From assembly GCA_964550635.1 (NCBI GenBank), contig CAZJZV010000005.1, positions 26,566 to 90,565 of the forward strand: a DNA stretch of 64,000 bases, written 5' to 3'. Of the stretch, positions 51,808-60,264 are shown in pieces. A program made the position numbers and the translations under genes. Every line of letters starts with the position of its first letter. Positions within the stretch are counted from its first letter, which is position 1. The notes under the pieces were generated by a model that saw only the letters and a list, made by a program, of their open reading frames with translations, made no database searches and had not been told where the DNA came from. Source of the stretch: RGIG4097 sp964550635 (lineage in GTDB: Bacteria > Bacillota > Clostridia > Christensenellales > CAG-917).

Positions 51808-52686
51808 ATGGCGGTTAAACTGACGGATAAACAACAAAAAACCATTCGTTTGGTATATAGCGTTATTTTGAGCGTGCTTACGGTGGTATCGGGCGTGCTT
51901 CTCATCGTGCAGGCGGAGCGCATTTATCACACGGTAGGCAAATATTCCCGCGAGATTGTCGGGGAATATCTCGGACAAATCTCCGTCGTGCTTTACGTTT
52001 GGATAGCGTTCGTAGTGGTCGGCGCGATTTTGTGGCAAATCATCCCCCCCGAAAAGAAAAAACTCCGCGCGACTATCTACAACACCGACACTCTCAAACG
52101 CCTTCAAAAGCGTATTCCCGCGGGTGTTGTTAGCGAGAAACTTCACCGTGCGGAAATCATCAAACTCGTCGTATGGGGAGTTGCGATAATCTTCGCAATC
52201 GTTTCAATCGTTATGGTGGGAGTCGTCGTGTTCGATAGCGACTTCTATCATCTCGACGCGAACAACTTCCGTCCTATGGAAGACATGCTCGATATGCTCC
52301 CCCACTTTATGCCGTGGGTAGCGGCGGCGTTTTTCGTAGCGATAGCGGTCAGTATTTATACTGAAATCTCCGCAAAGTACGAAATCGCAGAGATAAAACG
52401 ACTCATCGTAGAGTCCAAAAACAATCCCCCTTCGGCAGAAAACGCAAAAGAAGACAAACTCACCGTTCTCAAAAACAAGTTTGCCGCTCTCAAAGATAAT
52501 CTGACTGCAAAAATTCCCGAAATCGTCAAAACCGCAAAATTCCGCACCTATGCCCTACTCGGCGTGCGTATATCCCTTGCGGTCTTGGCAATCGCACTCA
52601 TCGTCGTGGGCGTGCTAAACGGCGGTCTTCTCGACGTGCTAGAAAAAGCGGCGACCATTTGCAGAGAATGTATAGGACTGGGCTAA
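51808..52686 (+). CDS. Multi-pass membrane protein ending in a CxxC (CD1871A-type) tail, 292 aa
   Basis: Four to five TM helices are seen (about 15-36, 60-80, 118-145, 165-187 and 250-273), with a charged helical cytoplasmic stretch between TM4 and TM5. The last 50 residues end in LEKAATICRECIGLG. That Cys-x2-Cys-Ile-Gly-Leu-Gly ending is the signature I know from small 'CD1871A family CXXC motif-containing' proteins of clostridia, here fused to a longer membrane protein. The start follows AAGGAG. The polyferredoxin gene begins three bases after its stop and the thioredoxin-like gene overlaps next, so a membrane thiol/electron relay is likely. Confidence 0.75.
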   Translation: MAVKLTDKQQKTIRLVYSVILSVLTVVSGVLLIVQAERIYHTVGKYSREIVGEYLGQISVVLYVWIAFVVVGAILWQIIPPEKKKLRATIYNTDTLKRLQKRIPAGVVSEKLHRAEIIKLVVWGVAIIFAIVSIVMVGVVVFDSDFYHLDANNFRPMEDMLDMLPHFMPWVAAAFFVAIAVSIYTEISAKYEIAEIKRLIVESKNNPPSAENAKEDKLTVLKNKFAALKDNLTAKIPEIVKTAKFRTYALLGVRISLAVLAIALIVVGVLNGGLLDVLEKAATICRECIGLG

Positions 52687-52689
52687 AAG

Positions 52690-53697
52690 ATGAAATCCGC
52701 TGAATTCAAAGAAAAACTCAAAAACAATTCGGTATGGCAGTGGCTTGTCAATCATGCGCCCAGCAAGCGTAGAATTATACAAGTTTATGCAATGCTTTTG
52801 TATAATTGCAACTTCAAGGGCTTCAAGACCGGACAAATCTTCAAGGGCGATACCAAGGCCATGTGCGTCCCCGGACTCAACTGCTACTCCTGCCCCGGCG
52901 CAGTGGGTGCTTGTCCGCTCGGCTCGCTCCAAAACGCTCTTGCCAATTCCGATACCCGACTCCCCGCCTATATCTTCGGCATACTAATCATGTTCGGGCT
53001 GATTTTCGGGCGCACTATATGCGGTTTTCTCTGCCCTATGGGACTCATTCAGGAGTGGCTCCACAAAATCAAAACACCCAAAATCGAGAAAAGCAAGGTC
53101 ACGCGCGTGCTATCCTATTTCAAGTACGTGCTTCTTGCGGTGTTCGTTTTCGCGATTCCCATAATGTACCAGACCGGCGTGCCTGCATTCTGCAAGTACG
53201 TATGCCCCAACGGCACCCTTATCGGCGGTATTATAACCCTTATCAACCCCGCAAACGCCGACCAATTCGCAGACCTAGGTCCGCTCTTCACTTGGAAATT
53301 CCTCGTGCTTGTCCTGATTGTTGTCGGGAGCGTGTTCACCTATCGTTTCTTCTGCCGTTTCCTCTGCCCTCTCGGCGCGATATACGGCTTCTTCTCGAAA
53401 GTTGCTCTGCTCGGCGTCAAACTCGACAAGAACAAATGCACCAACTGCGGACTCTGCGTTTCGGTTTGCAAAATGGACATCAAACACGTGGGCGACCACG
53501 AATGTATACACTGCGGTGCTTGCGTAGATGTTTGCCCTGCAAAAGCAATCAGTTGGAAAGGCTCGAATATCGTGCTTCGCGCAAACGAGATTTCCACCCC
53601 CGTACCCACCGAAAAAGTGGACTTGGTCGCTATGGCAAACAGAGCAAATCTCAACTCGCAAGTTGAAAACGACGCAGATAAGGAGCAAAACGTATGA
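52690..53697 (+). CDS. NapH/MauN-type membrane polyferredoxin, 335 aa
   Basis: Membrane electron carrier. An N-terminal Cys cluster (PGLNCYSCPGAVGACPLG) is followed by TM helices and paired C-x3-C-P motifs CGFLCPMG, CKYVCPNG and CRFLCPLGA, as in NapH/NosR/YccM proteins. Two 4Fe-4S ferredoxin motifs come near the C-terminus: CTNCGLCVSVCKMD and CIHCGACVDVCPAK (about 245-290). It is sandwiched between the CxxC membrane protein and a TlpA-like protein, implying that electrons pass from the cytoplasm through FeS centres to a thiol acceptor outside. Translationally linked to its neighbours. Confidence 0.9.
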   Translation: MKSAEFKEKLKNNSVWQWLVNHAPSKRRIIQVYAMLLYNCNFKGFKTGQIFKGDTKAMCVPGLNCYSCPGAVGACPLGSLQNALANSDTRLPAYIFGILIMFGLIFGRTICGFLCPMGLIQEWLHKIKTPKIEKSKVTRVLSYFKYVLLAVFVFAIPIMYQTGVPAFCKYVCPNGTLIGGIITLINPANADQFADLGPLFTWKFLVLVLIVVGSVFTYRFFCRFLCPLGAIYGFFSKVALLGVKLDKNKCTNCGLCVSVCKMDIKHVGDHECIHCGACVDVCPAKAISWKGSNIVLRANEISTPVPTEKVDLVAMANRANLNSQVENDADKEQNV

Positions 53698-54272
53698 GCA
53701 CGGATAAAATCGTAAAAGGCGGAAAAATCTGCGTATGTGTCCTGCTCGTCGCCGTGCTTGTCGTCGCTATCGTCTATTTCAACGTCATATACAACGAACC
53801 GACCATAGAAGGAGAAGGCTTTGCAATCGGTGAAAAATGCCCCGATTTCGAACTTGAAGGCTACGTAACCGCGGGCAATCCAAGCGGTGCGAATTTCAAA
53901 GCATCCGACGCACTCGGACAAGTGCTTGTCATCAATTTCTGGTACGTAAACTGTGGCGGTTGCAAGGCGGAACTCCCCCACTTCAACGAAGTGCAACAGG
54001 AATACGGCGACCAAGTCAAAATCATCGTCGTGCATGCACACAACGTGGACACCGCCGCAAACAAACAAGCAAAAATCAACGAGTTTGGTTATGGCAACTT
54101 TGTGCTCACGTTCGTGCAAGACAACGCAGAACTATGGCTCTACAAACAACTGGGCGGGGACGGCAACTTCCCTATGACCGCAGTCCTTGACAAAGACGGC
54201 TACGTTAGGTCTGTGACGATAGGTGCAATGAGCAAAGAAACGCTTACTGCCGAAATCGAAAAATACCTGTGA
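53694..54272 (+). CDS. Membrane-anchored TlpA-like thioredoxin, 192 aa
   Basis: One N-terminal TM anchor (about 12-32) and an extracellular thioredoxin-like domain. The active site is WYVNCGGCKAE, i.e. C-G-G-C with the Trp two positions before and N preceding, an altered motif relative to WCxxC. The TlpA layout (GEKCPDFELEG, VLVINFWYVNC, ELPHFNEV, NFPMTAVLDKDGYV with cis-Pro) is complete. The ATG overlaps the polyferredoxin stop by four bases (ATGA) and follows AAGGAG. It is the last gene of a redox operon and the likely recipient of electrons from it. Confidence 0.85.
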   Translation: MSTDKIVKGGKICVCVLLVAVLVVAIVYFNVIYNEPTIEGEGFAIGEKCPDFELEGYVTAGNPSGANFKASDALGQVLVINFWYVNCGGCKAELPHFNEVQQEYGDQVKIIVVHAHNVDTAANKQAKINEFGYGNFVLTFVQDNAELWLYKQLGGDGNFPMTAVLDKDGYVRSVTIGAMSKETLTAEIEKYL

Positions 54273-54396
54273 ACAGTGGACTTTAGTGATTGATGGAGTG
54301 GGAAATCACTCTTTGAAAACACACGAAAGATAGTCCTAAAATCGACGGTAATCTCACTTCAAAAATCGCTCTCAAAACCTATCAAACGCAAAGAAA

Positions 54397-54430
54397 AAGC
54401 ACGCTAATCGTTTCAAATTAGCGTGCTTTA
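54397..54430. terminator. Bidirectional terminator
   Basis: AAGCACGCTAAT ... ATTAGCGTGCTT, 12 bp, with A and T runs, between the converging redox operon (plus) and a lipoprotein gene (minus). Confidence 0.8.
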
Positions 54431-54472
54431 ATTATTTCTTTTCGTCACCTTATTCGGTGCGTTTTCAAGCGA

Positions 54473-54913
54473 TTATTTCACAAGAACCAACGTGTAATCT
54501 TTGACGTCAACACTGGTCTTTTGATCTGCGTCTTGAAGAACGTAATCTGCATAATCGGTTTCTTCGACCAAAACGTGAATGTCGTATACGTCTGCGGGGA
54601 CGTTGTTCATTTCTTCGTCCGCATAGAACTTGACTACGCCGTCTGCATTCGTGGGTCTAGGTTGTTTGCACAACGATTCGCCCTTGCAGAGTTGCACGCG
54701 CACACCTTCAACTGCGTTGCCGTTTGCATCAACTACGGTGAATTTGTAGGTGTACTCCCCTTCGGTCTCGCCGTTGTTTCCGCCGTTATTCGTAGTGCCG
54801 TTGTTATCGGGGTTGGTGTCGGTATTATCGTTGCATGCCGCGAAAACGCCTATGCAAGCGACTAACGCTATCACAACCAACAATGTGGTCAAAATTTTGA
54901 AGAATTTGTTCAT
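54473..54913 (-). CDS. Small lipoprotein with one CnaB/carboxypeptidase-regulatory-like domain, 146 aa
   Basis: Start at 54913 with GGAGG eight bases upstream. Signal peptide with lipobox VFAAC (Cys27), an Asn/Gly/Thr-rich linker, then a single Ig-like domain (about 55-146): TYKFTVVDANGNAVEGVRVQ, DGVVKFYADEE and a final DADQKTSVDVKDYTL. The last part closely resembles the domain of the 1040-aa lipoprotein downstream in the genome (ADQKTSADSASLV), so it is a stand-alone copy of that domain. Surface-exposed; ligand unknown. Confidence 0.75.
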   Translation of the reverse strand: MNKFFKILTTLLVVIALVACIGVFAACNDNTDTNPDNNGTTNNGGNNGETEGEYTYKFTVVDANGNAVEGVRVQLCKGESLCKQPRPTNADGVVKFYADEEMNNVPADVYDIHVLVEETDYADYVLQDADQKTSVDVKDYTLVLVK

Positions 54914-54942
54914 AAGAACCTCCGTTATTCTATTTCCTGAAC

Positions 54943-54971
54943 ATAATATCACACGAATCGGATAAAATCAA
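54943..54971 (-). promoter_or_regulatory. Promoter of the 146-aa lipoprotein gene
   Basis: TTGATT, 17-base spacer, TATTAT on the minus strand. TATGCA motifs lie upstream at 54996-55034. Confidence 0.6.
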
Positions 54972-55078
54972 CAAGTTTTCTTCCATACGATAATTTATGC
55001 AATATTTATACAATTTTTATGCATTGTTGCATATGGTTAAAAACTGACCGAATATTTCGATTTTGTTGCAATTTGCAA

Positions 55079-55111
55079 CAAAAAAGGCTAACCGTTTTGG
55101 TTAGCCTTTTT
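55079..55111 (-). terminator. Terminator of the thioredoxin-fusion lipoprotein gene
   Basis: A 13-bp stem AAAAAGGCTAACC / GGTTAGCCTTTTT, followed by TTGTTGC on the minus strand, directly after the stop at 55118. Confidence 0.8.
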
Positions 55112-55117
55112 GATGTT

Positions 55118-58100
55118 TTACTCTACCGGTTTTACGGCGGGATACGTGCCGAGATGTTCGTAGAAGTATGCTACGCCGAGCCAAGATTCATCAGAGTCGT
55201 GTCCGATTCTTGCAAGTGCTTTCTTGATGATTTCGACAAGTTCTGCATCCGCTTTTACCATTCCGTAAGTCGGATCTTTGTCGGTCTTGCCTTCGATAGA
55301 TTGCGCAGCAATATTAATGATCTTTTGCGTGTAGTCTTCTCCACCGTCGCTCGTGAAGTCGAAGAACGGAACTTCTTGACCGTCGATTCGATAGTTACCG
55401 AGTGCAAGATCCAACAGTGTACAATGCAACAGATTGTTGCCTTGCTCCTCATTATCATTCGCGATAGAAATCCAAATGTGTGAATTTTCGCCCATATCGA
55501 TCGAACCGTCCGCAAGAACTTGATGATAATAGTTGTCTTCGCCGAGCTCGACTTCAAGGTTGTTAGTCTTGTTCAACACGTAGATGATTTGGTCGTTTTT
55601 GTCGTAGACGATATTGCCGTTTTCGTCGATGATATACGTGTAGGTGCCGTCGGACACGTAGGTGAAGTTATCCGCAGATTCGTTGAGGTACTTAATGTAG
55701 AAGTCAAGTTCACCCCACGCACTAGGAATGTCGAACGCTACGCCTATATAGTAGGTCTTGCCCGCTTCAAAGGACACGTATTGTTCAAAGTCGTCGATTG
55801 CGTCTTCGCTCTTGAGCACGCCGTCGCCGGTGATATAGACGTAACCACCCTGTTGACTTGCGTATTCTTCGGGGATGACCGAGTAGATCTTGTATGCGCC
55901 GGTCTTATCCGCGGTGTACTTGTACATAATACCTCTCGGGACGAGAGTCTTGTTGACTACGACGTGGTTAGGTTGGTCGCCGTCCACTGCGATGAACGCT
56001 TCCTTATTGCTGATACCCTGCATGATATTGCCGACGGAATTGCCGTTGTAGTTGTCATAGTACGCGCAGAATTCGAGCCAAGAATACTCGTTGTAAGTGC
56101 CAAGATAGTTGCCTTGATACAAGGTTTTGGCAAACGCCGCCGTCATAGCGTCGAGTATCATATACAATCTCTCGTCAACGTAGCAGTAGTTGGGCAAATC
56201 GGAGTTCTTCGAGAACCAAGAGTAGCCCTTGCTTGCTTCGACGTAACTGTTCGCAGGAGGATTGGACACACCGTTCGAGATGAACGTTGCGAGTGCTTTG
56301 ATACCTGCAAGCTCAAAGTAACTGAGTGCAAATTCATTGACGGACGTGGTGTGATAGTGCGTGCTTCCGCCGAGATTTGCCATCAACAACGGACCGTCTT
56401 CGGATCCGACGTGATAGTAGCCGTCTACAGGGTTAAGGGATACGTCGACGTGATTGACGAATTTATTGACGCCGTCCACTTCTTGGAGGTTCCAAGTTGC
56501 TTCTCTCAAGACGTTGACGTCCCCTTGCAAGTCGTTTTCGCCGACTGCACGAACGTTCTTGATTGCGACTTTTTCATCGCCGTCGAGATAAGAGCCGTCG
56601 CTTGCGTCCTTGATATAGTGGAGAGTGAGAGTATGATCTCTATCCGCATCCGCCGAATCCCACACGCTCGAAATCGGAGTGTAGAGATGCATGGTCTTCC
56701 AACCGTCCGAAACTCTGTCGAGATTGCACATCCAGCTACCGTCGATATACACGCTAAGAATATCCGCATTGCCGATATCTTCGGTGTTCATATAGTAATC
56801 GAAGGTAAGGAATTGACCTGCGGCGAGTTTGAACGTGTAGTCGATGCGAGATTCGGTATTATTGTGGTCGATATTGCCTGCATACAAGACGTCTTGACCG
56901 TCTTCTTTTCCAAGGAGCCACGGCCAAACTTTGCCGTCGCCGATTTCGGAATAGGTACCGCCGAGATTTCCGCTGATAGCACTGACGATTTCGCTAGAAT
57001 CGGGCATATTGACTTCGGGCTTATCCCCTTCTTCGATAGGAATTTCGTCGTTTGCGGGATCGAATGCGGTTTGTACGTAGTCTGCTGCGGTATAGCGCGC
57101 GAACTCTTGTTTGAAGAGAGCCTCGGTGCCGGAGCCTGCGATATAGTTGCAGATCTTGCCATAGCGATCGACGAACACGGTGAACGGGATTGAACCGCCG
57201 TTATTGTACGCCGAGAACATACCGTAAATATTGTTTTGTTTAGTGGTCATATCTATGGTCAAGAGCGGTCTATATTCGGACTTGAAAGTTGCGACCTTGC
57301 TTTCGCTATCACTTGCTTCGATGGACATAGCGATGACCGTCATATCATCCTGATAGCGTTCGTAAGCGTTTTGGATATCGTCGAACTCGTTTCTACAAGG
57401 ACCGCACCAAGTTGCCCAGAAGTTGATCATGACCAACTTCTTCTCTTTCAAGACTTCGGAGAGTTGGAAAGTGGCGCCGTCGGAAGTGGTGACGGTGAAG
57501 TCGTACATGATATCGTCCATTTTATAGCTATGATTTGCGGGCATTTCTTCCTTAATGACGGAAGATTTGACCTTGACGACCAAGGAAGCGGAGTCTGCGG
57601 AAGTCTTTTGATCCGCGTTGGACATGGAGTAACCTTTGGGAAGGTCTGCAAGTTCGATGCCGTAAACGCCGAGTTCGGTGACTTTGATAGAAGCGACACC
57701 GTTGTCCGCGGTGAGCTTGGTTGCGACGATACCGCTATCGTTCTTCAAGGAGACGCTGACGCCCTTCATAGGCATACCGCCTTCGGAAACGACGGAAATG
57801 CTATAGATATTAGTCTGATTGAGGTCTTCGAGATAGACGGTTTTTTCGGTTTCGGAATCAGAGATAAGGTCGTCGTCGGTGTAGGCGTACCCGTCGGGAA
57901 GTCTGGTGACCGCGATGAAGTATTCGGTGTCCTTACTGGTAGTGAGAACTGCGATACCGTCGGAGCCGGTGGTAGCACTGCAGAAGACTTCGTCGTCGTC
58001 GATGAGGAAGAGTTGGACTTCAACACCGACAGCGGGAGAGCGGTCGGGGAAAAGGACGGTGACCTTATATTCGATATCGGGGATACCGTCGTCGGGAGCG

Positions 58101-58240
58101 GGGGTAACCGTAACACTCGGGATGAAGTTGTTATCGACGTCATTATCGCCGTTGCCCTTATCGTTGCACGCAACGAAAGTCACGCAAAGGCACGCGATGA
58201 CGATCACCAACAACAAGGCGGTAAGTTTAGAATTTTTCAT
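55118..58240 (-). CDS. Large surface lipoprotein with two Ig-like domains and a TlpA-type thioredoxin domain, 1040 aa
   Basis: Signal peptide with lipobox FVAC (Cys25). Two Ig-like (CnaB-type) domains: about 55-140 (IEYKVTVLFPDRSPAVGVEVQ) and 142-225 (YSISVVSEGGMPMKGVSVSL, ADQKTSADSA). A TlpA/thioredoxin domain at about 240-390 has the active site WATWCGPC (C279, C282) and GGSIPFTVFVDRYG with cis-Pro. The C-terminal 640 residues are beta-rich and unidentified; one part (about 480-580) resembles a carbohydrate-binding-type jelly roll (FTFKLAAGQFLTFDYYMNTE). A redox domain on a lipoprotein suggests disulfide handling of surface proteins. The start follows AAGGAG. Confidence 0.82.
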   Translation of the reverse strand: MKNSKLTALLLVIVIACLCVTFVACNDKGNGDNDVDNNFIPSVTVTPAPDDGIPDIEYKVTVLFPDRSPAVGVEVQLFLIDDDEVFCSATTGSDGIAVLTTSKDTEYFIAVTRLPDGYAYTDDDLISDSETEKTVYLEDLNQTNIYSISVVSEGGMPMKGVSVSLKNDSGIVATKLTADNGVASIKVTELGVYGIELADLPKGYSMSNADQKTSADSASLVVKVKSSVIKEEMPANHSYKMDDIMYDFTVTTSDGATFQLSEVLKEKKLVMINFWATWCGPCRNEFDDIQNAYERYQDDMTVIAMSIEASDSESKVATFKSEYRPLLTIDMTTKQNNIYGMFSAYNNGGSIPFTVFVDRYGKICNYIAGSGTEALFKQEFARYTAADYVQTAFDPANDEIPIEEGDKPEVNMPDSSEIVSAISGNLGGTYSEIGDGKVWPWLLGKEDGQDVLYAGNIDHNNTESRIDYTFKLAAGQFLTFDYYMNTEDIGNADILSVYIDGSWMCNLDRVSDGWKTMHLYTPISSVWDSADADRDHTLTLHYIKDASDGSYLDGDEKVAIKNVRAVGENDLQGDVNVLREATWNLQEVDGVNKFVNHVDVSLNPVDGYYHVGSEDGPLLMANLGGSTHYHTTSVNEFALSYFELAGIKALATFISNGVSNPPANSYVEASKGYSWFSKNSDLPNYCYVDERLYMILDAMTAAFAKTLYQGNYLGTYNEYSWLEFCAYYDNYNGNSVGNIMQGISNKEAFIAVDGDQPNHVVVNKTLVPRGIMYKYTADKTGAYKIYSVIPEEYASQQGGYVYITGDGVLKSEDAIDDFEQYVSFEAGKTYYIGVAFDIPSAWGELDFYIKYLNESADNFTYVSDGTYTYIIDENGNIVYDKNDQIIYVLNKTNNLEVELGEDNYYHQVLADGSIDMGENSHIWISIANDNEEQGNNLLHCTLLDLALGNYRIDGQEVPFFDFTSDGGEDYTQKIINIAAQSIEGKTDKDPTYGMVKADAELVEIIKKALARIGHDSDESWLGVAYFYEHLGTYPAVKPVE

Positions 58241-58284
58241 ATTCAGACTCCTTGGTGAAATCTTTTCGATAAGAATTCAATTAT

Positions 58285-58313
58285 ATAATATAATTGTGCA
58301 TTAAAATTCACAA
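58285..58313 (-). promoter_or_regulatory. Promoter of the 1040-aa lipoprotein gene
   Basis: TTGTGA, 17-base spacer, TATTAT on the minus strand. The spacer contains TGCA. Confidence 0.5.
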
Positions 58314-58504
58314 TAATGCAAGCACTTTTTACACCGCGTGCGAAAATTAACTCTATAACGCCAAAAACCACCCGCTCCAACGGGATTTTCACGCTACGCT
58401 CGGGATGACAATAGTATACCCACTTACTATGAGCGAGCGTTCTTATACACGGCGGTTCTCATTCGAAGACGGAACACGAGCCGCAACGGCGGCGAGCACT
58501 TCGA

Positions 58505-58795
58505 GTGCCGAGCTCGATGAGTAGTACAAGCGACTGCGTGCACTTTCTTCGCGTAGCGGCACGCACAAAGCGCAGTGGAATAAGCCGAGACGACGCTTTT
58601 TTATGCGAGCGCCGAGTGTTGCCCCCTGCGAACGCAGGCGACGTGGGTTCCCTTTTAAGGGGGGAACGTCGATGGGGGAAACACGTGAGGAAGGGGGAAA
58701 TGTGATTAGGGTGCAAGCACTCCCCTATTTCGCTTTCAAAGAAAGCGACGGCGGCACCGTCCCCGGAGATTCCCACGCTACGCTCGGAATGACAG
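58505..58795 (-). repeat. Dispersed repeat copy A (inverted relative to copy B)
   Basis: On the minus strand the sequence runs through CCTTAAAAGGGAACCCACG, CTGCGTTCGCAG, GCGTCGTCTCGGCTTATTCC and CGTGCCGCTACGCGAA, matching 63670-64000 closely. At 58761-58794 it also holds GATTCCCACGCTACGCTCGG, whose complement encodes the familiar spurious 'CHSERS' string. Copy B has an extra 85 or so bases that copy A lacks. Confidence 0.85.
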
Positions 58796-58857
58796 ATTGG
58801 AGTGCCGTCAGAACAATTTTTGCAGAAAAATTGCCGACGGCAACGACGCATAAGCAA

Positions 58858-59907
58858 CTAATCGTTATCGCTTCTGAAGCCCTTGCCCATGACCGAAGAC
58901 ACTTTCGCGATATTGATGAATGCGTCGGGGTCGATATTGCGCAAAAACTTCTTGAAATCGGCGGTGTGGCGCTTGTGGAGTATGCAGACGATGACGGACT
59001 TTTCTTCGAGAGAGTAACCGCCCTTCGCACTGATGAGAGTGGCGCCCTTGTCCATACGGTTGATGATCGCGTCCCTGACCTCCTCCCCTTTGGCGGTGAC
59101 GATTTCGAAGCGGACTGCGCCTGTGATACCGCTCAAGATAGAGTCGCAGACCTTTGAAGCGACGAACTCAAGGACGATAGAATAGACAACCGCTTCGAGC
59201 TTGCCGTAGACGAAGATCGATGAAACGATGATGACGGTATTGATTGAGAAGATGATCCAAGGCACGCTGATGGGGAGTTTTTTCTTTTGGAGTATGACGC
59301 TGATTATATCCGTACCGCCCGTGCAACCGCCGAATCTCAAGCAGATAGCGAGACCGGTGCCCATGATTGCGCCCGCGACGAGAGCGGATAATAATTGTTG
59401 TGCGTCGCCTGTGAAGAGTGGTTTTTGGAATTCGATAAGTCCTACGAGAGTGGAAAAGAGAGTCTGCCCGCCGACGAAAAGGAAGGTGTAGGCGGTGAAC
59501 TTCCAACCAAGGAAAATGACCGCCAAAATCAACAACGGCACGTTGACGGCAAACATAATGTAGCTTGCGGTGAAGCCTGTGACGTGTTCGATCATGAGAG
59601 CGATACCCCAAACACCGCCGGTGACGAAGCCGTTATCCGCGACGAACAACTCCACGCCTGTGACGTAAAGTAGCGCGCTCAACAAGACCAAAGCGGCTTT
59701 TGGCAACTCTTTGAGCAGGGATTTACCGTTTTTGCGCATATTCTCTTTGGTGAACTGCTCGCGGAGAGAGAATTTATGCTTGACGGCACGTTCGTCTGCG
59801 GTTTGAAGACCTTTGTCGGACTGCTCGTCCGCGGTTTGAAGGTCGAGTTGTTCTTGTGACGGTTGAAGTTCGTTGTTGTCGTTGAATTGGTTATTATTGT
59901 CGCACAT
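58858..59907 (-). CDS. YitT family membrane protein (DUF2179) with hydrophilic N-terminus, 349 aa
   Basis: Second YitT-type protein in the window. Unlike the one at 25026 it has a Gln/Glu/Asp-rich cytoplasmic N-terminus of about 65 residues before the first TM helix. Family motifs: ELFVADNGFVTGGVWGIAL, GAIMGTGLAICLRFGGCTGGTDI and the DUF2179 domain (about 265-349: VTAKGEEVRDAIINRMDKGATLIS, SVIVCILHKRH, DPDAFINIAKVSSVMGKGF). ATG at 59907 with AAAGGAA upstream; a TTG two codons earlier lies too near. Function unknown. Promoter at 59946-59974. Confidence 0.9.
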   Translation of the reverse strand: MCDNNNQFNDNNELQPSQEQLDLQTADEQSDKGLQTADERAVKHKFSLREQFTKENMRKNGKSLLKELPKAALVLLSALLYVTGVELFVADNGFVTGGVWGIALMIEHVTGFTASYIMFAVNVPLLILAVIFLGWKFTAYTFLFVGGQTLFSTLVGLIEFQKPLFTGDAQQLLSALVAGAIMGTGLAICLRFGGCTGGTDIISVILQKKKLPISVPWIIFSINTVIIVSSIFVYGKLEAVVYSIVLEFVASKVCDSILSGITGAVRFEIVTAKGEEVRDAIINRMDKGATLISAKGGYSLEEKSVIVCILHKRHTADFKKFLRNIDPDAFINIAKVSSVMGKGFRSDND

Positions 59908-59945
59908 ACGCAATTCCTTTTTGGCATACGCCTTTGGATGAGTAT

Positions 59946-59974
59946 ATTATACACTTTTTTTCGACGGACTGCAA
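59946..59974 (-). promoter_or_regulatory. Promoter of the second YitT gene
   Basis: TTGCAG, 17-base spacer, TATAAT on the minus strand. Confidence 0.7.
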
Positions 59975-60192
59975 TAACCTGACGCGAATGCAGAAAAAAA
60001 GCGGAGCCGAAACGCCACAAAACACAACAGAATTTGAAATCGGGGTTTGATTTCGAATTTTGGGGAAAGTTCCCCGTTTTTCGAAATGAAGAAAAATTCA
60101 ACACTCAAAACCGCTCCGAAAAGCAACCAAAAACCGCCAGGTAAAAACAAAACCAACCAAACCGCAAAAAAACAAAACCGCCACCCTACCGC

Positions 60193-60225
60193 AAAAAAAA
60201 ACACGGAGACCAAAAGGTCTCCGTG
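60193..60225 (-). terminator. Terminator of the 1033-aa lipoprotein gene
   Basis: CACGGAGACC-TTTT-GGTCTCCGTG followed by nine T on the minus strand. Confidence 0.85.
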
Positions 60226-60264
60226 AACAAGTGTTTCCACTATTTGTTTTTATTTTGCGTGTGA

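Larger units (their letters stand above)
58241..58857. other. Intergenic region with promoter and dispersed repeat, no gene
   Basis: The stretch holds the promoter of the 1040-aa lipoprotein (58285-58313), the sequence TTTTCACGCTACGCTCGGG at 58386-58404, and the dispersed repeat copy A (about 58505-58795). Short open frames here come from the repeat and are not credible genes. Confidence 0.7.
59914..60264. other. Intergenic region with promoter and terminator, no gene
   Basis: Holds the YitT promoter and the terminator of the upstream lipoprotein gene. Between them at about 60110-60200 is a low-complexity A/C-rich tract (AAAACAAAACC-type). I see no credible gene. Confidence 0.6.

Noticed and set aside
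58459..58857. Open frame encoding a 'CHSERSVGISG' protein
   Set aside because: It is a translation of the dispersed repeat and a familiar database artefact; no ribosome site or conservation as protein.
59947..60240. 97-residue open frame in the gap before the YitT gene
   Set aside because: Low-complexity Phe/Trp/Leu-rich translation of an A/C-rich tract; overlaps a terminator and a promoter.
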